From: Ceriagrion tenellum
Lineage: Eukaryota > Arthropoda > Insecta > Odonata > Coenagrionidae
NCBI GenBank assembly: GCA_963169105.1
Contig: OY720639.1
Coordinates: 93,074,559-93,138,558 of the forward strand
Reading direction: 5' to 3'
Length of the DNA stretch: 64,000 bases
Below the pieces are notes generated by a model. That model searched no databases. It was not told the origin of the DNA and saw nothing but the letters and a program-made list of their open reading frames with translations. Shown piece by piece: positions 45,871 through 56,090 of this stretch. Positions within the stretch are counted from its first letter, which is position 1; each line of letters opens with the position of its first letter. A program made the position numbers and the translations under genes.

Positions 45871-46289
45871 ATGGAGTTTGCTCAGAGATGAAATAGCAGC
45901 CTTGTAAAAAAACAAATCTTCTGAGCAGAGAAGATGGGAAGCGACGGAAAAGTGAAAATATTGAAAAACGATGAACGGCAAATGGACGGAGAGGCCTGCC
46001 GAGGAAAAAGCCCATCGAAAGGGGTCGTTGATAGCATGACCTCAAAATTAGAACTTCGTTATATTCCCACACCATTTATTCTCACAAACTGACATAGGCT
46101 CGACAATACTTATGTCATTATCAAGGGATACGTACACAATTATAGCGAGGTAATATATATTTACCAACCAGGAAATGAGTGAAGGGTGGGGATGGAATGA
46201 TTTATAGGAAGTGATAGTTAGATGTGAAGACGTAACCAGAGGGGGAGAGTGGAGAAGGAGATGTGTTCATTAAGAAGGTTGTCACACAA

Positions 46290-47285
46290 CTGATGATAAT
46301 TAGAGTAACAATGCTAATAATTAGCAATGGACATATGTTGATTTTCACAGGACACATAAATTTCACACAGCTCCAAAAATTCGATCTTCTTTCCTTAGAG
46401 TCATGGCGTCTTACAGTAACAATAGTAAAAAAAAGCAGGTTAAAATTTAGGTTAAACCTTTTAAGTAAATTCGAAACAGAGTTGTTCACAGATGACGTTA
46501 GATATGTATTGAGAACCCCTGCGTATTATGCTAGGTTTGATCATATTAACAAGATTAGAGAGATAGATTGTCGTACCGATAGATTTAAAATGTCATTTTT
46601 CCCGCGTACTATAAGAGAGAACAATAGGCGGCGTAGCAAAGGGATAGGTAGGTGAAATATAGTTAGAGTATATTTAGTACAAGATGCATGTAATAACAAC
46701 CAATAGTCCCTTCCTTATTATGTAGATACTAACCATCTAGCTCCATGTGACCCTATTACCTAGCATATCTCCCTTAAATATCCTATTTGCATGGCAATAG
46801 TGCATGTTTGGTGATCTTCACCCCCTGCAACACACCCTCGTGGTGGCTCGCAGGGTATCACGTAGATGTAGATGTAGTAACAATCGGGAGAGGATGCTAG
46901 GATACAGATCATCGTTAACAATGAACATATGTTTATTTTTAAAGGACACCAAAATGTCAAGCTGTTCCAGAAAATTCAGCTTTTTTACCTTTGAGTCATA
47001 GATTAACAATGATAACAATGAGGAAGTGTGGCCAGGATACAGATAATCATTATAAAGGAACATCTTGATTATTACGGGACACAGGAATTTCATACTGCTC
47101 CGGAAAGTCCGGATTTTTACCTTCGAGTCATGGAGTTATAGAGGAACGATGATAAAAATGGAAAGGGGTAGCCGGAATGCAGATAGTTATCAGCAATGGA
47201 TATATTTTGATTTTTACAGGACACAAATATGCTATAATGCCCACGAAATTCCAGCTTTTTACCTTAACATTGACTGTGTAGAATC
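46290..47285. repeat. ~134-bp tandem array, four units, split by a LINE
   Basis: Units share AACAATGRACATATGTT, a (T)n-ACAGGACAC core, a GCTCC.GAAA.TC block and TTTACCTTYGAGTCAT. Core positions are at about 46322, 46917, 47050 and 47189. Spacings are about 133 and 139 bp for the last two intervals. The first interval is about 134 bp once the 461-bp LINE insertion with its duplicated target is removed. Units differ noticeably, so the array is old. Minus-strand frames show a matching repeated peptide but no known protein. Confidence 0.7.
46424..46875 (+). pseudogene. LINE family 1a copy with 9-bp target duplication
   Basis: The insertion is bounded by AGTAACAAT on both sides (46415-46423 and 46876-46884). 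It starts within RLKFRLNLLSKFETELFTDD, continues VRYVLRTPAYYARFDHINKI, REIDCRTDRFKMSFFPRTIR and ENNRRRSKGIGR to a stop, then the 3' untranslated end with CCCCCTGCAACACACCCTCG, TGGTGGCTCGCAGGGTATCA and a TGTAGATGTAG tail. It is 5'-truncated, with an intact frame over the retained part. The clean target duplication shows it arrived by retrotransposition into the tandem array. Confidence 0.9.
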
Positions 47286-47500
47286 TTAATATTTAACTCA
47301 CTCTAATTATTGTTATCATTTATATATGCTTAGAGAAATTTGAAATAGGATGACTTAGGTCGGTGTTTGAAAAAACGTTGTGTGGAGTTATAACAAAGTT
47401 CTTATTTTGAGATCATGATATTTATAATTAATTTTCATAATGATATCTCCTGATTCATTAAACTATGAGAAAGGGGTCTTGAGACATGATGTTTATTCAC

Positions 47501-47590
47501 GATAAAATGAATAAACTTGGTAAATTCCACTCTAATTTATAAAACTAAAACCAACCTAGGTTTCAGCAACTGAGTGCCATTTTCAAGGTT
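47501..47590. repeat. Single arm of the 49.9-50.1-kb inverted repeat
   Basis: GATAAAATGAATAAACTTGG continues through ATTCCACTCTAATTTATAAA and CTAGGTTTCAGCAACTGAGT to GCCATTTTCAAGG. It matches the left arm at 49.89-49.98 kb in order and orientation (AACTCCACACTAATTTATTA, GGTTTCAGTAACTGAGTGCC). It is likely a solitary terminal-repeat piece of the same element. Confidence 0.6.
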
Positions 47591-47759
47591 GAATAGCATC
47601 TCCATCCAAAAGATGTTTAATGTAAACTCTGAGGAAAATAAGAGAAGAAAAGTTGTTGAACGCATTTTGAGATAGGGTAGCCTCTTGAAAACGGTAATGA
47701 AAGGTTATTGGAACTGTAAAAATTAATGAAGATTACCACGAACGGAATTTCATAGCAAT

Positions 47760-47875
47760 ATCACGAAGGAAGGGAAAGATAAGACGTACCATGGTATGAA
47801 ACGGAGAGCAACTAAGATAGTAGAGTGGAAGGCTGCAGCAAACAAATTTTCGGATTGAATAATTACGCCCATGGT
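47760..47875 (+). repeat. LINE family 3 3' end, decayed
   Basis: Reads GAGTGGAAGGCTGCAGCAAA, then ACAAATTTTCGGATTGAATA, matching in order the GTGGAGGATTGTAGTCAAC and AATCTGAGGATTGAACGACC end of family 3. No coding block survives clearly. Confidence 0.5.
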
Positions 47876-48171
47876 GATGAAAACTTTACATTTAAACTAT
47901 CTATACACACTATACGAAAACATCTATACGCTTTACTGTTGCATGGGTAATGGCTTCAAATTCGTGCTTCAAGAGGCCATTCCGTTCTCTCCTTTGATGT
48001 ATCGCCTTGACCAGCTACCGCACGCATGCCATCAGATGGCTAGAAAAACGATAGTTAAATCAGAGTTTCCCTTTTTTCCCGTCTTAATTGTGCATTCTAA
48101 TGTATATTTAGCGTAAACATTAATTACAAACTCTCATATCTATGGATGACATAATTCATATAGCCTCTACA

Positions 48172-48635
48172 TCTACGTAATACCCTGCGAGCCACCACGA
48201 GGGTGTGTGGCAGGGGGTGAAGATCACCAAACGTGCAACTAGGATATTTAAGAAAGACATGCTAGAAAATAGGGTCACATGGAGCTATATGGTTAGTATC
48301 TACATAATAAGAAAGGGATTATTGGTTGTTATTACATGCATCATGCACTACAGACTACTCTAACTATATGTGTAAATGATATCTTTCCCCATAGGGATAG
48401 GTAGGTGAAATATAGTTAGAGTAGTCTGTAGTGCATGATGCATGTAATAACAACCAATAATCCCTTTCTCATTATGTATATACTAACCATCTAGCTGCAT
48501 GTGACCCTGTTCTCTAGCATGTCTCCCTTAAATATCCTAGTTGCATGTGAATAGTGCATGTTTGGTGATATTCACCCCCTGCCACACACCCTCGTGGTGG
48601 CTCGCAGGGTATTACGTAGATGTAGATGTAATGAA
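48172..48635. repeat. Palindromic pair of LINE family 1a 3' ends
   Basis: A minus-strand 3' end (48172-48370; tail at CATCTACGTAATACCCTGCG) and a plus-strand 3' end (about 48396-48635; tail GTAGATGTAGATG) face away from each other around a ~35-bp centre. The arms match at roughly 93 percent by eye over ~200 bp, meeting at CTCTAACTATAT and ATATAGTTAGAG. Both have only the 3' untranslated end of subgroup 1a, with no coding sequence. Confidence 0.85.
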
Positions 48636-48639
48636 TGAG

Positions 48640-49235
48640 AACAAAACGTAGAGCTCAGCCTGTCCTCCCGGGAATGCACGATTCAATCCCTCAAGTTTTA
48701 ATTTCCCGAGAAATGCTGCTCCCGGTCACAATAGTTACCCAAGCACTGGCGAGAATTATCAACGCTATTTCGTCATCTACTTGACTGACTACTTGCTTGG
48801 AGAGCACTCAGCAACGAGGCGCTCTGTCAGGAGGGGCTTCGCAATTTGCAGCCGAGGACATCCCGGCATATTTCATACTGGAGTACTGGGACTGCGAGTG
48901 CCACGGCCATCTGGATTGCCCCCTCCTGCGCCCCTCGATACCATATTGACTCAATATTCCTCGCGAATGTCGCAATGGGCACAGCTAGAACAAAGCAGAG
49001 GATCCTCAAGTGTACTGGCTGGGATGACGCTCGCTGAAGGGCTTACGCCGACGTAAAAGAAAAAAAATTGTCTACCGCAATCTACTTTACGTGTCCTCGT
49101 CTGAGATAGCTGCATTCGATTGAGACATTAAAAGAATATGCAGGTCATAAGTAGAACAAATACTTTGTTTAATCAAGCCGGCGGTGAGTAAAGTAAATGT
49201 ATAAATAGCCAATAATAATATAAATGCATATATAC
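48640..49235. other. GC-richer unassigned block
   Basis: A balanced-composition stretch at 48650-49050 with open frames in several phases: 48781-49056 (+), 48846-49037 (+) and 48827-49009 (-). The minus frame begins MRILCFVLAVPIATFA, which has a signal-peptide-like hydrophobic start, but no family is recognised and no splice sites can be assigned. It may be an exon, an old transposon ORF or chance. Confidence 0.3.
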
Positions 49236-49239
49236 CGTC

Positions 49240-49795
49240 CACGCCGTTCCCTTCCGGGGTAGGCAAGTCACTAAGTTTCACTCATAAATACATATTTGTA
49301 CATCAAACTCTGCTTCAATAATTTCCTTCACACTGAGATATCCTTGCAAACCTCTTTTGCCTCATTTACCCCCATACACTGCTTCATACACGCCCCCCTG
49401 TTTTTTAGACTCCTAATATTACTTCTCCTAAGTATTTGCTCAACCACATTCAACCACAACTTCCTCGGCCTACCTCTACCTCTCGCACCATTCATTTCAC
49501 TCATATATATCTGTTTCGTTATTCGACTCTCATCCATTCTCTCAACATGCCCAAGCCAACGAAGTATACTCATTTCCTATATGTCCATTACTGGAGCATC
49601 TAACCCACATTCATTTATTACCTACTCATTCCTCACCCTATCCATCCTACTTTTGCCGCAAACACCTCTCATATAACTCATACCCTCGGTGTTTAGTCTA
49701 CTTTTATATCTATCCTGACAGACCAATGTTTCACCACCATACAACAAAGTGGGGAGAAGTCCACTTTTGTACACGGTGAATTCACAGCCGTTTTC
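49240..49795 (-). pseudogene. LINE family 2 (RTE-like), third copy
   Basis: The 3' end CGCCGTTCCCTTCCGGGGTA is at about 49240. Minus frames give MSILRWLGHVERMDESRITK, QIYMSEMNGARGRGRPRKLW, LNVVEQILRRSNIRSLKNRG and NEAKEVCKDISV, and further upstream YKSGLLPTLLYGGETLVCQD and GMSYMRGVCGKSRMDRVRNE. One frameshift separates the two halves. Truncated upstream of the YGGET block; the catalytic palm is absent. Confidence 0.85.
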
Positions 49796-49886
49796 CCAAA
49801 TATATTGGCAACCCAAAGGCTTTGCAACACAAAACAATTATCAAACGAATCTGTTTCAGATGTTAGTTTGTGAAAGTTTTGGATAT

Positions 49887-50112
49887 TCATGATGAAAAGA
49901 TAAAATTTGTTAAACTCCACACTAATTTATTAAATTAAAAGCGATCCGGGTTTCAGTAACTGAGTGCCATTTTCAAGGTACCGTTGACTTAGTATATACT
50001 CCGTCACTCAAGACGGCCGTACCTTGAAAATGCACTCAGTTGCTGTCACCTGAGGCGGTAATAATTTAATAAATTAGTGTTGAATTTATCATATTTTATC
50101 TTTTCATCATGA
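49887..50112. repeat. Head-to-head inverted repeat (Penelope-like candidate 2)
   Basis: Left arm 49887-49981 and right arm 50019-50112 are imperfect reverse complements around a 37-bp centre. They share TCATGATGAAAAGATAAAAT, ACTAATTTATTAAATTA and CAACTGAGTGC..TTTTCAAGGTAC-like blocks. Read outward on the minus strand of the left arm, CCTTGAAAATGGCACTCAG precedes CTGAAACCCGG, an order resembling the ribozyme-bearing repeat at 18.2 kb, but a canonical CUGANGA core is not present. No reverse transcriptase was seen. Confidence 0.55.
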
Positions 50113-50184
50113 GCAAAACAAAGAGACATACATTCGCAATAATAGCATTCGAATAAAGACTATATCGTTTTCCTTATTTATAGT

Positions 50185-52165
50185 ATACTAGCTGTGCCCG
50201 GCATGCGTTGCACTGCCTCTTTTTCTTTCTTAGCAGGCACACATATAAAAAGAACACACTCAACAAATTCAATAGTTTCAGCCTTAAATTTGTAAACTAA
50301 ACCGGTCTTGCAATAAATATTCTGAGTAAAACTTACAAAGTATGCTGCTTCCTGAACATGAAAAAAGTACACACATTGGCATGTACAAAATTCCTCCAGT
50401 TGCCTACTTAAATTTGAAAAATAAAATACTCCATCCTGAATTCCCCACTGATTTTTATACTTTTCATGGTTTGACCCACAAATCTTTTCCGGAATCAAAA
50501 TTGGTCCCTAAACGACTTTTAGACTCAGTCCAATGAATTCCTCGTACCTACACAGAAATTTGTAACGTACAAATGATGCCATGAGTTTCCATTCCATGCC
50601 TATGCTGGGGCTTCCAAGTTAATAAAATATTATTTTGCTGAAGCAGTACAAACATTAAAGATTTTCGAGCTAAAATGTACAATTTTAGGAAAAAGCGAAG
50701 GATATACGAAAATCGAATGCAAGAATTTAAAATAATCAGACAAAGAGACCACTGCACCAAAATATATTTTACGCAAAAATAAATTACGTACCTTTTAAAA
50801 CAAATAATGTCTCACTAATATGATTCTGATGCACGTGATGGAGCAACTCGTAAACGATCTGCTTCGCTTGCTTGATTGCCGCTCCTCGCTTTTTTGCGAA
50901 GCTCGCGTGCCAACACTAATATTTTGAAACGACTGGCGCTCCACCTAATGTAAAATGGATTTAATAATTCAGAAACCTTTAGGGGCGAGCGCACAACAAT
51001 TCAATGGTTTCTCAATTTCTATTGGTTAAAATAAGAACATCTCTCATTGGTTAAAATAAAGATCGTATTTGAAAAATTAGGTTTGGATTATTAGCTTACC
51101 CGTCGGGCGTTGTTGCACGAAAAGTATTCGAAAGATTAAGAGGGCCTTGGGGTGGGGGTGAGGGGGAGCGGCGATATTTAAAACATTTTTATACCTTCAA
51201 CCTTCGAAACCTTCGCAAGAGTGTACTCAACAACTTCTTAAAGTTTCTTGGCGATTCGTTAATTAAGATTTGATTTGATGTTTATTTTTGTTTGTTTATT
51301 TGGTTGTCAAGGAAAATGCGTAAAAAAATCGATTGAAAAAGAGAGAAACTTCATTCTTTCGGGCATGATACCACTAATTTTAGTAGTATCATGCTTTCGG
51401 GTATGCGATAAAATGAATTTCAACTCTATATCTTTAGTTAAAGTTGTTTTAAAAAACGAAATAATTAACCGATGCACAAATTCCAATGCTTAGAATTCCT
51501 AATCGGCTCAACTAAGCAATATGAATTCCAACAGCAATAACCGAAATCTGGTTGTCAAGCGAATATGGTATTGTTGATTTCACTGAAAAATATGTGTTTC
51601 TGCAGCTAAAAACGCAATTTTCAGTCAATTACGAAGTGAAAAGGATAATTAATTGGCAGAATTAAAAACTTCATTCATTCAGACATTTAATTAAAAAATT
51701 CCAACTCTCTATCTTGAGCGTAAATAATTTAAAAAAGTAAAAAATGAAACCACTGCACAAAACCCGATACGTACCGCGAACCATCTAAGGGCCCTGAGAC
51801 TCCCACCTAAAGGGCCCACCTAAGAGGGCCATGGGACTTTTATGGGCCCTGAGATCATTTTAAAGTAGCCTATAACTTTCCTCCTGCCTTGAACTATTAC
51901 TCGGCAAAATTTCAGCACGATAGGATTAAAACTGAGGTTAGGATTATTAGCTTACCCGTCGGGCGTTGTTGCGCGAAAAGTATTCGAAAGATTAAGAGGG
52001 CCTTGGGGGGGGGGAGGGGGGCGATAATTAAAATTTTTTTATACCATAAACCTTTGCAAGAGTGTACTCAACAACTTTCCAAAGTTTCTTGGCGATCAGA
52101 TGAACAGTGTAGTAATGCATACAGGACACACAGACATACATTCGTTTTTATATATATAGATTTAT
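50185..52165. mobile_element. ~2-kb uncharacterised element with internal duplications
   Basis: It begins near TACTAGCTGTGCCCGGCATG and ends near ACAGACATACATTCGTTTTT then TATATATAGAT, a start and end combination I associate with a widespread arthropod repeat class whose superfamily I cannot state. A ~180-bp segment recurs inside (51075-51260 and 51925-52110), including AGCTTACCCGTCGGGCGTTG and AAGAGTGTACTCAACAACTT. Small frames at 50178-50498 (-) and 50342-50536 (+) are unrecognised. Confidence 0.45.
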
Positions 52166-52561
52166 TGATGAATTAATGACTCTTTTGAGCACCAAATGCG
52201 ACCAAATAATCGCAATATTCCCTTACATGTTACCAAAATACTCTTCACTGATGTTTTGCACTAACAGTATTTAATGTAGTTTTCAACTATTTCACGGTTA
52301 ATTTCGGGTACCATGCGGTTCTAAAGCTAAGTAGAATGTCACTCAAGCCCTTTTTTTCACATATTTGAGCATGCCCATTTCAGTTGTAGCGAAACTTGGC
52401 GGGAGCTACTTTGCCAAAACGTGACTTCCATGAGAGCATAACTCGTATGAAATATGTCAATAATTGCCCCCATATAGCCGCGTTCCCTCGTAATTTGATA
52501 CTTGTAACAGTAGTTTATTGTTTTCGTACTCGTCACAGTCGTTTATTGTTTCAGAATATGA

Positions 52562-53520
52562 AATGTACATCTGCATCTACTTAATACCCAGCTAGCCACC
52601 ACGAGGGTGTTAGGAAGGGGGTTGGGGAAGGGGGTTATCACTAGCAAGAAATAGAGTGAAGAAATTTACTTTCACCAACATGCACCACACTACGGGTATA
52701 CTAAAAATGCTACGGTAACCACAAAATTATTTTATAATGTAAGTACGTAAATGTGAAGCAAGAGTCATGCAGGGAACATAGAAAACATGGTGTTAGCACT
52801 ACTCGGCAGATTTAGAAACATGCATTAGGGGGTATATGAATAATTCAGCTACACTATCTGCCAACTCACCTACTTCTAAGTCTAAACGCAGCCATTATGG
52901 CCTCTTATCGATCGCGGGAAAAATGACATTGAAAAAAACTTTCTGTGCTACAATCTATTTCCCTAATCTTTTCTCATGATCTGATCTACCGTAGTATATT
53001 GGAATTCGTAAGACACTGAAAATTTCCTCTAAAAATTGGTCGGTTTTCAATTAACTCAAAAAATTGAGTCTAATTTCCAATCGACGGTCTAAAAGCGATT
53101 TCTATCTAAATTGTTGCAACAGGTCAGTAACACTAACGAGACAATCATTACGGCATTTCACGTTGCTGATCTTCTCTGCACGCGTTGTAACGCTGTTTTT
53201 AAGCCTAACTCATGTGGATCCCAAACAGTGGCAGCGTATTCTAAGTGGGGTTTAACAAGGGAGAAGTTGCTGATTTGTATAACTTGATTGCTGCACTTTC
53301 CAAGTACTCTGTAAACAAATCCCCAATTGATGATTTGCTTGACCATTTATCTCCGGAATATGTTTGCTCCAAGAGAGATCATTAGTTAGTTAAACTTCGA
53401 GGTAATTTACATATTTTGCAGTCTCTACTTGGGTATTTTGTATGTAATAATTGTACTGAGGGGAGTTTTTCCTCTTCCATAAGTTAATGAAAACGCACGT
53501 TTTCAAATTCAATTCTAGCT
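52562..53520 (-). pseudogene. LINE family 1d, longest copy
   Basis: The degenerate tail and 3' signature (CATCTGCATCTACTTAATAC, then CCACGAGGGTGTTAGGAAGG) are at 52562-52620. On the minus strand the coding part runs, with frameshifts, from LNLKTCVFINLWKRKNSPQY and AKYVNYLEV (the palm-end YLGV region) through MVKQIINWGFVYRVLGKCSN, QVIQISNFSLVKPHLEYAAT and VWDPHELGLKTALQRVQRRS to a KFHFFLD.RRLEIRLN-like and SMSFFPRSIR-like end. Much of the 3' coding region is decayed. The fragment at 35.17-35.59 kb belongs to the same subgroup. Confidence 0.78.
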
Positions 53521-53532
53521 GTCACAAACTAG

Positions 53533-54588
53533 GGGACCGATCATCTATTACGAAAGACAATTTATGCCATTTTCACCTCTCCCCTCCGTCTATGTAAGAC
53601 AATGTAAGATTTTCCCAAAGCCCCCCCTTCCACTCATTCTTACGTAAGACGTTAGATATTTGTATCTTCTCTTCGTTGAATGCTCACTTTCTGCTGTTTC
53701 ATCTTTCCATAGAAGCCATCGTACAGCTTTGAGCTTTGAATTTCGTATATTTATGCAGTGTTGGAGTACCACATTCATTTACGTTAAGAGCGAAACAGTA
53801 ACAGTGGCTAGTGTGTCTGGACTGTTAGAAGAATTAGGATGGGAATCGCTATCACATCGTAGATTAAATTATAGGCTTAACCTCCTAAATAAATTTCAGG
53901 TAAATCATTTCTCTGACGACGTCAAAAACATACTATTAACCCCCTCGTACTACGCCAGATTAGATCGCGCCAATAAAATTAGAGAGCTAGATTGTAGAAC
54001 CGATAGGTATAAAATGTGATTTTTTCCGCGTCCCATTCGGGAACATAACAGCTGTGATCGTCGTCATGAATAGTTCGAATTGTGACAATAGGCAGACAGT
54101 AAATCTTTCTCATTATATTCTCTACTTTCTTATTTATGCATGATGTAAATATTGATGTTCTTATTTATGCATGATATTTTGAATATGTAGTAGTAGTCTT
54201 TGTATCCCTGAATGTTTCTTGGTTATTAGATTTTTAATTGGCGCTTTGCATGTGTGGTACGCGGGTTTCAATGTAATTTCGGTGTTCTACCGTATCATTC
54301 ATGCATGCCTGGTGTGGAAGCACCCCCTGCCACACACCCTTTGGGTGGCTTGCAGGGTATGACGTAGATGAAGATGTAGATGTACTGCGGCTGATGAAGT
54401 TGCGAACAATCGCAGAATATCTGAAAAAACAGAGGATATTTGGAAACGACACAATTGTTCAATACGGACTAAAACCTTACGTAAATTGGTTCCGGACCCT
54501 CTGCCCCCCTCCCTCTTCATAAGACTATGTAAGATGATCTCAAACCCCTCATCCCAAAAAACGTCTTACGTAATACTAGATACATGTC
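53533..54588. mobile_element. PIF/Harbinger-like MITE copy 1, carrying a LINE
   Basis: The left end GGGGACCGATCATCTATTAC and right end ACGTCTTACGTAATACTAGA are degenerate forms of the clearer inverted termini in copy 2 (61.66-62.43 kb). Shared internal blocks are TATGTAAGACAATGTAAGAT, TTCTTACGTAAGACGTTAGA and GAAAACGAC-type sequence. The insert-free host is about 450 bp. It is interrupted by LINE 1b between GAGCGAAACAGTA and CTGCGGCTGATGAAG, a position where copy 2 is continuous. Superfamily assignment rests on a TAA-type target in copy 2 only. Confidence 0.55.
53790..54385 (+). pseudogene. LINE family 1b copy inside MITE copy 1
   Basis: The coding part reads TVASVSGLLEELGWESLSHR, RLNYRLNLLNKFQVNHFSDD, VKNILLTPSYYARLDRANKI and RELDCRTDRYKM, then a TGA in place of Ser, and FFPRPIREHNSCDRRHE. 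The 3' end has CACCCCCTGCCACACACCCT, TTGGGTGGCTTGCAGGGTAT and a GTAGATGAAGATGTAGATGT tail. The open frame 53660-54019 begins in the host MITE and continues into the LINE by chance. 5'-truncated. Confidence 0.88.
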
Positions 54589-54594
54589 TAAATT

Positions 54595-55365
54595 ATAGAT
54601 TTTTGTCACAGTAGTCATTCGCTCTCGGATTATATTCGCATTTGAAATTTTTATAATTATCATTTTCACAGAGTCAATAATTTCTCCCGTGCAGTCACAG
54701 TAGTTTGCAAACAGCTATTTCACTCAGTGGTAACTTTCCACGTTTAACCCACTACCATTTTCTTATTAACACTAATGTGCATTAGCGTTTCACCCACGTG
54801 GGAATGTTTTCGCACAGGTTGATCTTTCTTACATTCTTTTGCATTCTCAATAGGGTATCCTGCGAGGAGTTCATGGAGGAGTCCACGCCCCACTAATGGA
54901 AAATTTCTCCCCATCTCTCCCACCCCGTTCCCATGGCGCGCGAGAAAAAAAATACGACTCTCACGACGGGAGACTAGATTCAGTGAAAGAATGAAAATGT
55001 TCCCAACCCTGCCATGAAAGAGTGAAGCTTCCGGTTTTCGCCTCGGCGTGTTAGCGGGCATGTTGACAGCATTGTTGAAAAGAGAGGGGGGTGCGCCCCT
55101 TGCGTCTCTTTTCTTTCATCCTTTTCCTCTCTCTCTCCTTCCATACCATATCCGCGGGTGTACTTGTGCGCGAGAGAGTGTGAGTGTACTCTCCTTACTC
55201 CTTTTATAAACACTTCCATCCTGCTGTGAAGATTTGATCCCCACCACGGTGGAAGAAACGACCTCATTTGTCGGTGCTCGCCGAGAGAAAAGCGCACGAC
55301 GCATTCTTTGCAAACAATCCTGAGACCCTAGTAGGGATTCTGGTGGTGAAGATAGTATATCTATA
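54595..55365. other. Unassigned DNA
   Basis: No recognised family. A moderately GC-rich part (54860-55270) has overlapping minus-strand frames (54744-55061, 54980-55297) without motifs. Confidence 0.35.
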
Positions 55366-55590
55366 TACCGCACCATTCATTTCACTCTCATATATCTGTT
55401 TCGTTATTCGACTCTCAATCATTCTCTCAGCATGGCCAAACAAAAGAAGCAAACTCCTTTCATATATGTCCATTACTGGAGCATCTAACCCACATTCATT
55501 TATTACCCGCTCATTCCTCACCCTATCCATCCTACTTTTGCCGCAAACACTCCTCAGATAACTCATACCCACGGCGTTTAGTCTACTCTT
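55366..55590 (-). pseudogene. LINE family 2 (RTE-like) internal fragment
   Basis: Minus-strand reading gives GMSYLRSVCGKSRMDRVRNE, RVINECGLDAPVMDIYERSL and LLLFGHAERMIESRITKQIY, then ESEMNGA, where similarity stops abruptly at 55366. The 3' part (GRPRKLW... to the tail) is missing. That is unusual, because LINE copies normally keep the 3' end, so a deletion or rearrangement followed insertion. Confidence 0.8.
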
Positions 55591-55677
55591 ATGTCTTTGA
55601 AATATTTAAAATATTTATTTATGTATTTTAAATATTTAATTTTGTCATAAAATATTTATTAATATATTTATCAAATA

Positions 55678-55790
55678 AACAGGAAAGTTCATAGGAAAAG
55701 ATACCAGGAGGTAAGGGAACTAGCATTTGATAGGGAAGGGTGAAGGGCTGTAGTCAACCAATCTTAGAACTGAGCGACCAATGATTGAAT
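55678..55790 (+). repeat. LINE family 3 3' end fragment
   Basis: Reads KFIGKDTRR..ELAFDREGW as the last codons, then GAAGGGCTGTAGTCAACCAA and AGCGACCAATGATTGAATGA, the family terminus. An AT-rich low-complexity stretch of AAATATTTA-type repeats (55607-55680) lies directly upstream. Confidence 0.6.
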
Positions 55791-55984
55791 GAACTCTCTT
55801 AAAAAGACTCGCTTGATATTAATTTGATACAAGATTCGTGAGGTTAAAGCTAATGAGAATTCCAAATGGAATATTTCATTTAAATCACAGATTAAAATGA
55901 TAACCAAGTCGTCGCAAACCACTGATTGCTTCTGTTTCTTCTTTCAAAGTAATATAGGCTTTGGACGGTTGTACCTACGACTTC

Positions 55985-56090
55985 GGTGATGTCACGCAAG
56001 AGGCCAGCCAATAGCGGCGTGGATCGGGAATTCGCTATCTTTAAATGTTTAAAGGCAATCTGTATATTCCACGGACATTGCCTCGTAAAA
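55985..56090 (+). repeat. Uncharacterised repeat R, copy 2
   Basis: GATGTCACGCAAGAGGCCAG and CCAATAGCGGCGTGGATCGG match the first half of the 25.3-kb copy (GATAGCGGCGTGGATCGGGA, then AATCTGTATA). Similarity fades after CTGTATATTCCACGG. Confidence 0.5.

Larger units (their letters stand above)
47286..48165. other. Unassigned DNA with two small repeat pieces
   Basis: Contains a single arm of the Penelope-like repeat at 47501-47590 and a weak family 3 3' end at 47760-47875; otherwise nothing recognised. Confidence 0.4.

Noticed and set aside
46263..46655. 130-codon frame as a single protein
   Set aside because: The first third is tandem-array sequence, and the rest is LINE ORF2 entered by chance in phase after insertion.
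53660..54019. 119-codon frame as a single protein
   Set aside because: It starts in the MITE and continues into the LINE 1b insertion; it is a chance fusion.
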